Assembly: GCA_019649035.1 (NCBI GenBank)
Contig: BMAT01009044.1
Location: forward strand, 404,612-431,152
Source: Elysia marginata
Taxonomy: Eukaryota > Mollusca > Gastropoda > Plakobranchidae
Reading direction: 5' to 3'
DNA length: 26,541 nucleotides
Shown here: positions 1 to 9,311 of the stretch, in pieces
Position numbering within the stretch: the first letter of the stretch is position 1
Layout of the letters: every line of letters starts with the position of its first letter
Position numbers and translations under genes: made by a program
Notes under the pieces: model-generated
The model's database searches: none
Seen by the model: only the letters and a program-made list of their open reading frames with translations
Told to the model about the DNA's origin: nothing

Positions 1-222
1 GCCCATTACTTGTATACTGTCTCTTTAATTTTTGTTCCTTTTTAATCACCACCTCACCACAAATACTTTAAAATGTCACTTTTTTGTCCAAAGTATAATA
101 TTTCAACATGATTTTGTTGTAAAACTGCCTTTATTTTGTTCTTTCTTTGTTGAACAATGTAGATTATAAGCTATATAATATAGAATAAGAAAAAAGCTGG
201 GACAAGTTGTTAAAGTTATCAG

Positions 223-235
223 TGACCTTTGACCT
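223..235 (-). promoter_or_regulatory. DR1-type nuclear receptor motif, copy 1
   Basis: The plus strand reads TGACCTTTGACCT. Its complement is two AGGTCA-like half-sites in direct orientation separated by one base. That arrangement is the classical DR1 element bound by RXR, HNF4 and PPAR-type receptors in animals. The match is exact for both half-sites, but no promoter or gene is visible nearby. It may equally belong to a dispersed repeat that carries this word. Confidence 0.3.
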
Positions 236-567
236 CTTTTTATACACCAATAGTCTTAAAATGATATTTAAGTCCAAGACATTTCTATAAATGATGTGTG
301 AAGCCATTTTCAAGCATATAACCTGCATTTAAGCGGCGTAAATGAAAAAAATGTACACACATTTGTCACGAAAATGACCTAGTGGAGAAAGCGGACTTTG
401 AAAAAAATAAATCGATCTTTAGCTTAGTAAATTATGGCACTAAGATGTTAATTTTCGCAGTCTAAACCTTTGTCAATTACCAAACTTTTTAGGATGAAAA
501 TGTGTCTTATTTCAAGTACAAAACACAGTTTGCAATATTTTCAATTTTTTCACAAAATTGCACTTGC

Positions 568-580
568 TGACCTTTGACCT
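568..580 (-). promoter_or_regulatory. DR1-type nuclear receptor motif, copy 2
   Basis: This is a second exact copy of TGACCTTTGACCT, 345 bases downstream of the first and in the same orientation. The flanks differ from copy 1 beyond a few T residues, so the pair is not obviously a recent duplication. It lies about 160 bases before the CpG-bearing island starting near 735. Receptor binding is inferred from the motif only. Confidence 0.3.
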
Positions 581-734
581 TTAAAAAAGTATGTTCCCCC
601 GCCTCTGCGGCGGTAAACTTTTAGTATGTTACACCTCAAACATTTCTCAACAAGAAAATATAAGAAAACGTTAGAAAGCAATTAGTTTGAGGTTCGGCCT
701 ATTTTTGGGCTATCTTTCCTGGACTATTTGGCAT

Positions 735-1095
735 ATACTCGTACTAAAATAATCGACGATGCGTTCTGGAATCAGGCGCCAAAAGTGGCGACATTACAGA
801 CAGAGGGGTAACTTGTCGTCACTGGACTAGCAGACGTTTGAGCAAGTATGTTGAGCGGGACTGGCTCCGGGCGAGTGCCTCCTCTCCTTGAGGTCTAAAT
901 TGCGAGGTCAGTGAGCAGAGCCCTCAGAAGTCGGACAGCGACAGTCACAGGTAGCCGCGAACACGTGTGGTTGCTGTCGACCAATCACAAAGGGCCGCCC
1001 AAGTCACGCTCCATAGTGACAACACGTTGGGGGCCATCGGGAAAGTCCCAGCAGTGAGGTTGCAGCTAATCTGGATCTACTAGACTACAAATTGC
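735..1095. promoter_or_regulatory. CpG-bearing GC-richer island, possible promoter or first exon
   Basis: Base composition changes sharply from the AT-rich surroundings. The stretch has many CpG dinucleotides (for example around 750-800, 955-1010 and 1025-1040), an ACACGTGT E-box palindrome near 961-968 and a CCAAT box near 980-985. A donor-like CACAG|GTAGCC occurs near 947-957. Such clusters are typical of promoters or 5' exons of animal genes. No convincing start codon, open frame or TATA box at a fixed distance was found, so direction is undecided. It could instead be the GC-richer end of an old mobile element. Confidence 0.3.
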
Positions 1096-1739
1096 AGCAA
1101 ATTAAAAATACGGCCGCTCAAATGGTCATGCAAAAGAAAAGGGTACTATATCTGCGCTTTGTAAATGGCAATCTGGTTACAAGACGCTATATTATGCAAA
1201 GCTTATAGATAGGTTCACCTTAATCACAGACCCTCCTCTCTCGACCCCTTAACATCTCATCTGAGAGGGATACCGTTTATTGTTTTGTATAAAAAGCACA
1301 TAAAAACATTGTTATTTAAGGGGTCATTTAATAAATTATTTTATTGGATATTTAGTTTTGCAATTTAACCCTCCTTCCCATGTCTTCTTGTCAAGTCATT
1401 TGGAGAGAGTGGTAATTGATAGTAGTGTAAGCCAGAGTAGGGGGTGAGCACAAAGAATCTGTCTCAGAGTACAAGATGGAATGTTTGGTTTCATTAAGTC
1501 CTTAACTTACCCAATCAGGGTAAGAAACATTATTCAGACTTTGCACAGCAGTAAAGACTTAACACTCTTTTTTGGATGAAACTCGCAGCCATTGTAGCTG
1601 TTTTACAACTAATAGATATTTTCTCTTTTTCTTTTGCAATACTATATGGACGCAGTAGTTTGAATATGCCGGAACTTGACATTGTTTTCATAAGACAGCG
1701 AACAAAAATGGGAATTGCCATAGACATTCTAGTAATATT
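1096..1739. other. AT-rich spacer downstream of the CpG island
   Basis: Nothing here can be called a gene. A short open stretch on the plus strand (from 1576) and one on the minus strand (ending at 1530) overlap each other antisense and match no family I know. The minus frame may include the far C-terminal decay of the LINE that follows. A donor-like GG|GTAAGT lies on the minus strand near 1507-1514, without a supporting exon. Confidence 0.5.
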
Positions 1740-2680
1740 TCTGGGCTGTTTCTATGTTAAGAAGAGGTCATATTGGGCTATAATTCCTTATTTCCCTGTA
1801 ACAGGCTTTTCTCAAATCTGAACCATCTTTATCCATAGGGGGAGGGGGTAGAATCAAGCACAACATCAAAATTTTGAATTGATTTAGCAAGACCATTGTA
1901 CTGCTCATAGAGTTTAGTTTCTCAATTACATTTACACCTTTTAGCTTAGCAGTATAACCCAAGATCATAGCTTCAGTTCTATGGGTGTTCATCCTAATTT
2001 TGTTAACAGTCAACCATTGTGTAATACCAAAAACACGTTCGCCCAGGTTCTCTTCCGTTTTATTTATTGATAAGACAAGAACAGGCTTACACAATTGGGT
2101 ATCATCTTCCATAAAAATGTTAATCAAAGCCATGGTGAGAAATAACACCTGACAAACATTATAAAGAAAATACCATTGGTCTAAGGACATAGACATGAGG
2201 AACATGTTTACACAAAATTTCAATACTGTATGTAAAAATTAATTCATATCGAGAAACAGATACTTTCAATTCCATGCAAACCACAAGATGTTTTAAGTCA
2301 TTTCAAAAGGAGAGCATGATCAGTCGTATTGAATGCAGCCAACAGGTCTGAAAGAGCAAGAACAGACACATGACCAGCGTCAAAACCATAGAGCAGATCT
2401 GATGTTACCCTGAGTAGAGCAGTTTTAGAAAAATGTTTTGAAACCTCTCGTTTAGATTGTTCACATCCAGGAGTTCATTCAACTGATACAGCACATTAAG
2501 TTGGCGTACTTTTGACAGGAAAGAACGAGACATTTTTAGCAAGGGTGGTTTTCCTTTATCAGCGGTTTGATGATTGCATCCTTGAATCCATTAGGTTCCA
2601 CACCGTGTTTTCAAGTAATCATTAATTAAAGTAGTAAGACAAGGCAAACATCACCCACGGAATAAATGAAAATATATCAA
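1740..2680 (-). pseudogene. Decayed CR1/L2/Jockey-type LINE reverse transcriptase
   Basis: Read on the minus strand, this segment shows the ordered blocks of a non-LTR retrotransposon reverse transcriptase, broken by stops and frame changes. Near 2550-2590 it reads GFKDAIIKPLIK. At about 2463-2530 it reads FLSKVRQLNVLYQLNELL. At about 2314-2385 it reads GHVSVLALSDLLAAFNTTDH, the palm motif A block. The longest intact frame (1768-2223) carries FMEDDTQL at 2094-2115, the position of the catalytic YADDTQL box. That is followed by WLTVNKIRMN and TEAMILG, the NK-L-N-KTE block, and near its end by LRKACYREIRNYSPI, typical of the region after the palm. The endonuclease domain, 5' UTR and 3' tail are not recognisable. 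At least two frame shifts and several stops mean it cannot encode an enzyme. Assignment to CR1/L2/Jockey-like elements rests on block wording; the exact clade is uncertain. Confidence 0.82.
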
Positions 2681-3290
2681 TAAGTACTGGTTCTAATCTA
2701 GAAGAGTTCTTTTAAGAATCAAATATCCTTTTAACAAAGGATTCCGTTACATACTTGAGCTTGATAAGAGATACGCTATATGCGATACAAAACAACGTTT
2801 TTTTAATGGTATATTTTGTAAGGTTTACAATTTTTGGAAAAATCATTTCCAACTGGTAAAGGAATATTTTAGTACCAGTTTAGTCTTGTTAAGTGTCATT
2901 TGATTTTTTGCAAAAAAAACAAAACTCATGGAGACAGAATTAATTTGTGTGCAAAAGAGACATACATGATAAAAAAAATAGCGCCCGATATATTATATCA
3001 ATGTGATTTCAGTATTATTAGAAAGCGTTCGTTGCTAGTCAGACAGGGCAATTTGACAGATAGGTATGGGCCGCTCCATAACCAAGCCGTTCGCCTTTAA
3101 GACAGATAATATTCCGAGCCAGAGACAGCAAGGTAATTTATTTCTGAATGGCGTGTTTATTACTTCTCTGTTGGCCTGTTTTATGTTTAGTATAACTTCT
3201 TGGAGTATAACAAGATTTACATATTTGAATTATCCAGATGCTTAATATCGAAAAACGTCATTCTTTACACAATAAATAAATTACTTTTGT

Positions 3291-3306
3291 CTTCCTGATC
3301 AGGAAG
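3291..3306. repeat. 16-bp perfect palindrome with paired GGAA cores
   Basis: CTTCCTGATCAGGAAG equals its own reverse complement. Each half carries AGGAAG, an ETS-family core, facing outward around GATC. It continues into GTGAA on the right. A dimeric transcription factor site is possible, but no promoter context is visible. Confidence 0.6.
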
Positions 3307-3618
3307 TGAACAGTATTGTTCTTTTCTTGTTGTTTTTGTTGTTGTTGTTTATAAAAGAAAAGATAAAGTTCATCTCAACCCTGGTAGAATTGCTGCAGAA
3401 AGAGGAGGTCTAGGGTTCTTATATACATGTATTTCTAAGTATTTGGCATATTGAGGTTGTACATGGGTCTCGCTGTCTCTCCTTTAGTTTTTAGAAATCT
3501 CAAAAAACGACTGAAGGTAGTCATCTGCGACAGACAGGAGAGCGTTAAAATAAAATATTCAAGTGGGCATTAGAGGAAAACGAACATTTAAAACGCGGTA
3601 TCTATCATGGTTGTGAAG

Positions 3619-3635
3619 AAGATGGTCGCCATCTT
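3619..3635. repeat. Short perfect hairpin AAGATGG/CCATCTT
   Basis: Arms AAGATGG (3619-3625) and CCATCTT (3629-3635) pair perfectly around the loop TCG. Both arms carry the AAGATGG word resembling YY1-type sites. From memory, AAGATGG...CCATCTT words are frequent in animal repeats, so this may be a remnant of one. Confidence 0.55.
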
Positions 3636-4289
3636 GAACGTTTTTTGTTGGTTTTTTTTTTAATTAGATGATGTTCAAAATCCATAGGGTTCCATAGTTT
3701 TCTTTGAAATCATTTCAAAATTTCTGTCCTCCTTTAAAAGAGTGTAAGATTTTTTAGATATCACGGTGAAAAAAAATTTTGTAAAGTTTGATTTTTTTTT
3801 AAATAAAAGTTAAAAACGTGATTTTAAAACCTTTTCTGAGATTGTTTTTCAATTAAAATTTTTTTTTGAAACTAGGCTAAATATTCCAAAAAGCCCAAAT
3901 TTTCATTCGTCCAAACTTAATAGGCGCCCACATCTGTTTCAAATAATCAAGCAAAAAGGAAAGAGGAGACAGCTTTTATATGTATTTAAAAACAAATCAC
4001 ATTGTGAGTAAAATGCATCTAAAGTTGAAAAAAAAACAGAGGGAAAAAACTTTTTTAAGTACGAGATCAATGCGTTTATTGACATTATCCAGGATACCTA
4101 AGTTTATGGATTTGTTGGTGCATTCGTGTTCTAAAATGGCTGAATTTTACACATGCGTAAAAACATTAACTGAAACATGGCATGGGAAGTAAGTTACGTT
4201 GAAAAAATCAACATAATGTTCAAAGCACAGATGACTCTTTGGCAGTAAAAAACAATAATATTATGCAGTAGTAAAAAGACAAAAAACCG

Positions 4290-4700
4290 AAGGCCTGTTT
4301 TCATAGACAAAGAGAAGGGGAACAAAATAAGGTAAAGTCCAAAGAAAAAATAGTCGGTTCGAAAGGTTATTGGGAGAAAGCGAAAGAATGCAAAAGGGAG
4401 TAGAAAGAAATTTAGAAAGATTTAGACAACAACATTAGGAGATAGAAATAGAATGGAATTTTGAGACAGAGGGTATTTGATTGAGAGAAAAAGGTTCCAG
4501 GTGGGTGTTAGAGAGAACAGGGGGCACAAGACCGATAGTTGGAAAAAATTTGTTAAGTCTAGGATAGTTGTGAATATTTCATGTAGAAAAAAGAGTAAAA
4601 AAGTAGTGGATGTTCTATGTATGAAATGGAGTTAGAGATAGCTGTGTATAATGTGTTATAAAAAGAAAAAGAAAAAAGAAAAAAATGTTAATAGGGGAAG
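4290..4700. other. Long purine-rich strand-asymmetric stretch
   Basis: The plus strand here is dominated by A and G, with runs such as AAAAAGAAAAAGAAAAAAG near 4661-4680, and few pyrimidine clusters. No open frame accompanies it. Such asymmetry can mark transcribed or triplex-prone DNA, or simply degenerated GA-rich repeats. Confidence 0.5.
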
Positions 4701-5101
4701 AGGTAAATTGAGAACTGGATGCGAGGCAAAGATGGTAATAGACAACGATTGTATTACAACGAACTTGGGTGAGATTGACAGACAAGAATAAAAAATCGAC
4801 CTATATGCATTATAGAAAGACAGATAATGTGATGCTTATATACCAAAAGAATTAATTATACTAGACAGATAAATGAACGGTTATAATGTCGTTGGTCAAA
4901 AAAAAAGAAAGCAGTTTTTTATAACAGCGAAAATTTCCTTAGCTTAACCGATCAATATTTCTTCCTCTCTACCGAACTTCAAAAAAACAAACATTCAGGA
5001 AGTAATTTTTCTTATGTGTTGAGACACTACCTTCAGGGCTGTTTTGTTTAACGTGAAAAGTAAAAAAGCGTCACAATTATATTACTTTACTTACGCCTTA
5101 C

Positions 5102-5173
5102 CTACGCTGCTGTCTGCACCTTGAATAATTCATGTGAAAAGACAGCGGGTCCCGAAATTTGAGTTCCACGGTA
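5102..5173 (-). CDS. Weak candidate internal exon
   Basis: On the minus strand the segment is preceded by TTGTTTTCTCAG, a reasonable 3' splice site, and followed by GTAAGG, a good 5' splice site. The 72-nt interval is open in the frame starting one base in (reading TVELKFRDPLSFHMNYSRC and on). In the first frame it is open until a TAG lying exactly at the donor. The encoded peptide matches nothing I recognise. Splice-like words occur often by chance, and no partner exon is evident. Confidence 0.18.
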   Translation of the reverse strand, partial: YRGTQISGPAVFSHELFKVQTAA

Positions 5174-8102
5174 CTGAGAAAACAATTGTTTTGAGTTATA
5201 TAATTAGCCTTGAGTCTTCGCTTCCTGCTTTAGTACAGTCTCACAGGGAACTTTATTAGAGAATGGTGATATAAAGTTTTTTTCGCGTTCAGACGAAATG
5301 TAGTACTCAAGATGGAGGGGAAAAGAGCATAATACCGATGCGGTTATGAACTTTATTGTTCGAAAACCATTTTTTTTTTACATCATTATAAATATCTTGC
5401 GCCCTGTTCAAAGGAGCCATGTGTTGGGATGTGTCGATTTGAGAAAACGATTTTTTAAAAGAAGATGATCTTATAGTATGATTTTCCTATTTAATTTGCA
5501 TCAAAAGAAGTGTAGTTCTAATATCCTTACAGAAAATGTAAATGATGTTGTGAAAATTTGAATTTTTGAATGCTTAGAAAAATGCATTGTTTAAACTGCC
5601 AACAAATTATTTGAAAATTGTGACATACGACTACGACTCATTGACTCTGGTTGTAAAGCTCATATTTATTTAAAACAACCTGCATTTCTCTTAACAGCAG
5701 TTTATACAGCTTCCCAGACAGATTAGAATCCCACCTATGCTTTTTTCATACTTCACCACTATTCGAAAGTTTTTATTTTAAATTATAACTAATAAGTTAT
5801 GATGATTTTTTTTCACTGCATGTTGATAACAGTTTCACACTAGAGTGCACGCATAAAATAGGAGTAAAATTATACTAAATTGATCTGACTAAAAAAGCTA
5901 AATGTGTTGGTGTTTATATGCCAAGGTCATGTTTGAAATAATTTAAGTGGACGTGGACCAAAGCCACGAAGGCGAGCAATATTTGTTTACGTGGTTAATA
6001 CTTAAGACACAGGTGTTAACGAGCCAGTTACACGAATTCCATCAGATTCTTCGAGGGTTTCGCCAAATTGTTGACCTTTGAAACGTGAAGCAAATTAAAG
6101 CATGTTTTAACGTATTTACCATTATTTTGAGGGTAAACACATCCACAGTGGCTGAACGGCATTCTAAAAAAATGTTTAAATGTACTTAAATTGGATATAA
6201 TTTCATATAAACTGCACTAATTGGTATTCGTGTAACTAAATGTGCACATATATCAATTATGCTTATCGTCTAGACTGCTTTTACCGTCCCCAAACACACG
6301 TTAAAAGAGACTTGAAATGAAATATAATCAAGGCGTACAGTAATAACCATAATTATGCACAATCTTGTAAACATAACAGTGTTTTCGACTCCAAAAAGGC
6401 GCAGATTCGGCGCAGATAAGACATAAACATGCCCACTAGATGCATCCCTTTTTCCATTAGTTATGGATGTTTTGTGTCTTGTATGGAAAAACCACTGCAC
6501 ATTATTGAGCGAGATGCTATCTAATCAAACCTAATGGTGCGCGTCAAATCAAACTGCAGTCGCCTCCGATGATTTCGTCTTACAACAATGTTTCCTTAAA
6601 TCATTAAGAGCGAAGTATTTCTCACTTTACCTGTACAATTTATTTCTTCTTTTACCTTTATTTATATGCAGGTTGATTCTTCTCTGACCAAGAGAGGACA
6701 GGGGATGAATATGGGTGGGAGAGGGAGACTAACAGATTACAGGAGAAATAGGGAATGGTGTTGATATAGACAGTGGAAATCTTCAATGTGACCTAACTAG
6801 TCAAACTGATAAAAACGAACAGAAGACGAAAAGACAAGCAGCTGTGAAAATAGGGAAAATCCAGCAATTTAGTGACGTGTTACACTTAAATTTATTGGAA
6901 CAGATTGAAGTGGAAACATTTCAGACAATCAAGAAGTCTATCAATCGAAAAGAGAATAATCTAGCCGTGTCGCTGTGTCTGCATGTCTTCATTAAGTGGG
7001 GCCGAGGTAGTTCCATAGAGCATGCATTAATGATGATATTCATTGTGACTTTCTGGTATTTAAACAAATCGACATTCTGCTCAATATTTATTATAATTAT
7101 TCAGTCACATATTTATTGCTATTAGAGAATTCTGCCCTTTTAAAGAAAAATATCGTATGTCCACCAGGGACAATTTTTCAGGACAGCCAAAAAAATATAA
7201 ACATTTCAATATGTTAATTGTTATATCTTAATATATATATATCCCAAGTTATATCGTATCTACTAACATGTGGGTCTACTCTGTGTATGAGGTGTGTGTT
7301 GGTTATAAACAAGAGATTGAACGAAGCAGAAGTGAGCATGATAGTAACATTTATTCCTTATTTTATTTTTAATCTTTGTTGGCCTTTCAATGTCACGTAA
7401 ATTACATTTCACAGATATTTTTTAAACTTTTAAGTCTATAACTTAAAGACTAAAGAATATCAAGGAACTGTTAGCTATTCGGTAGTATACATTGTATTGT
7501 ATGGTATTAATGGAAAACAACCTCAGTATGAACCCACAGCACAAACCCGCCATGTTGAAGAAGATGTGTTCATCACGTTCAGTAAAGATTGGAGGAAATT
7601 AACCTTCAAACACATGAAATTGATGTTTTGGTATGTAGTTTTCTCAAATTTTACTTAATTTACGTTAATGTATGTGGGGTTCTCGAGGGTTTTCGAGAAA
7701 AAGCACAACCGCTTATTTCGCATTGCTAGTTCTTAGCATCCGATTGTTGCATTGTATGGTATGGTATGTTATGGCCCATATGTGGGCTGACAAGTGTGAA
7801 AGCAGACCAAAGTGTGTCTGATGAGCTCAAATACAGTTTTTCTTAAACATAGGCTAAAATAATATTTTCATGTAAAAATATCGTGTGAGCACTTAGCACA
7901 TACGATCTTTTTTCTATAAAACAGACCGGTTAAGACCAAATTTTCTTCATCCATATAACAACGTTATGGGAAAAGATTGTTAATAAATATTAAGGTGAGT
8001 CCATTGCAGAGAAAGGGGATAGAGAGAGCAATGTGAGAGAGGCATATTCAATCTTAAAGACATAAAATAAAACTGAGCCAGCCAGTCCGACAAATGAATG
8101 GC
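5174..8102. other. AT-rich spacer with no gene seen
   Basis: Short open stretches at 6270-6500 (minus), 6844-7125 (plus) and 7218-7400 (plus) have no family signature. A possible acceptor (TTTATTTATATGCAG ending at 6671) is followed by about 31 open codons to a TGA near 6766, but without a donor or recognisable content. A small TATGG tandem repeat lies near 7753-7775, and TTCTCGA/TTCGAGAA inverted words lie near 7680-7699. Confidence 0.5.
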
Positions 8103-8162
8103 AAAGAGAGAGGGAGAAAGAGAGAAAAAAAAAGAAAGAGAGAGAGAAAGAGAGAGAAAGGG
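8103..8162. repeat. Homopurine GA-rich tract
   Basis: About 60 consecutive bases on the plus strand are A or G only, mainly GAGAGAAAGA-type units with an internal A run. A shorter related tract follows near 8220-8243. The long antisense open stretch across it (7980-8318) is a by-product of the low-complexity CT complement, not a gene. Confidence 0.9.
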
Positions 8163-8861
8163 ATGGGTAACGTTACTAGTTGGAAAAGAGCCAGACAATT
8201 CAACAGAATGATAGAATGACAGAAAGAGAAAGAGAGTGAAAGGATATAAATACTTTGGAAGGAGGAAAGAGATAATGAAAGAGATTGGAGCGCTAGTGCG
8301 TGATTTCCACAGCCTCAATCATAGCGTCTATCACAACTCATTGTTTTATCTTTCGCTACAATCTCTCACGCGCACTACCGAAACGCTTCCTGGCGCCTGT
8401 GTGCTTACAAGTCATGCTCTAATTATTTGAATTAGATTAGATTTGCTCATTCGATTTTCCCATCATTGAAAAGCCTTTTCATAGCCGTTTCATAGCATTG
8501 CAATAACATTTCTGATTCGATTCCTTTTATCGGTGTTTTTGGAGGAAAGTAAAATTTCTATTAAAGATGTTATCTGTGTTAAACGAACCGATGCAAAAGA
8601 TATCAGCATACCGTATTATGGAAAACGTATCAGTAATAATTATCAATAAAGTGTTGTAAAGCCAATATTTAAAGTAATCGTTTCGCACTCAAAACAAGTG
8701 ACAAGCGAATAGATTTACCTAACTGGATATACATCTGAGAAAAAAATCTTTATTGTTATGTAGGAGCATCTATAAAGTGCCAGCTTTAACTCCGTGACTA
8801 ATAGTGCCTGCTATTGGTATTTGGTCATTTTTTTGAAAATATTTTTCATTTTCGCTTTCAG

Positions 8862-8954
8862 GAAAATCTCTGTTTAAGTGAAGCAATTAGGCAGCGAAGC
8901 GAACAAACTGACAAAAATTTTATCCAAATACGAAAACGTCCAATACTTTTATGA
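8862..8954 (+). CDS. Weak candidate terminal exon
   Basis: A pyrimidine-rich run ending TTTTCGCTTTCAG (AG at 8860-8861) is followed by 30 open codons (beginning ENLCLSEAIRQRSEQ) and a TGA at 8952-8954. The residue mix is rich in E, R, Q and K and looks protein-like rather than low-complexity. No donor lies in the interval, so if real it would be a last coding exon. No polyadenylation signal is obvious close behind. I do not recognise the peptide. Confidence 0.18.
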   Translation, partial: ENLCLSEAIRQRSEQTDKNFIQIRKRPILL

Positions 8955-9184
8955 TAACAATGTTATGATCAAATAATGCGGGCTAATGTTGCATTTTAAA
9001 ACTCTCATTGGGTCTCTAAGTGTTTGAAAAATTTGTGTTTAAAATCCATTTGGCATCCTTGCATTATAGTGAACAAAATTTGTTATATACATTGATTATC
9101 TGTATGTTTTGTATACAGATTTCTTTACTCTCCACCTTTATATGCATTTCTCTTTCTCCCTACTCTTGTGTTGCTATTCTACAG

Positions 9185-9311
9185 GCTGGCTAAGTTTCAC
9201 TTGCTTACCAGTCATCCCTGCCAGGACTGGTCAGTGGACATGTTGATCCGAGGGAAAGTCTACACGATTTGACGACAAGCGCCAGACCAGTTCTTCACTC
9301 AGACATCACAA
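9185..9311 (+). CDS. Candidate exon with strong splice context
   Basis: A pyrimidine-rich run of about 60 bases (9121-9180) ends in TTGCTATTCTACAG (AG at 9183-9184), an excellent 3' splice site. At the other end ACAA|GTAAGC (GT at 9312-9313) is a good 5' splice site. The 127-nt interval is GC-richer than its surroundings. In the frame starting at its second base it reads LAKFHLLTSHPCQDWSVDML and continues through RGKVYTI to a TGA at about 9271. The other two frames stop earlier. It could be the exon carrying a gene's stop codon, a non-coding UTR exon, or chance. I do not recognise the peptide, and no partner exon can be joined with confidence. Confidence 0.33.

Larger units (their letters stand above)
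1..734. other. AT-rich spacer with no gene seen
   Basis: No open frame or splice-like structure stands out. The only ordered signals are two copies of the 13-mer TGACCTTTGACCT (223-235 and 568-580), listed separately, and a small GC-rich hairpin-like sequence near 600-614 (CCGCC / GGCGG around a 5-base loop). Confidence 0.6.
2681..5101. other. AT-rich spacer with small palindromes and a purine-rich stretch
   Basis: No gene is visible. Poly-T and poly-A runs dominate 3640-3880. Short open stretches at 2900-3100 and 3980-4192 have no recognisable content; the second ends just before a donor-like GAA|GTAAGT near 4187-4194. From about 4290 to 4700 the plus strand is strongly purine-biased (listed separately). 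Perfect palindromes at 3291-3306 and 3619-3635 are listed separately. Confidence 0.55.

Noticed and set aside
1576..1821. 81-codon open stretch on the plus strand with hydrophobic segments
   Set aside because: It overlaps the 3' end of the minus-strand LINE remnant and has no recognised domain or splice partner; length is within chance for AT-rich DNA.
7980..8318. 112-codon minus-strand open stretch with Ser/Leu/Phe runs
   Set aside because: Most of it is the complement of the GA-rich tract at 8103-8243.
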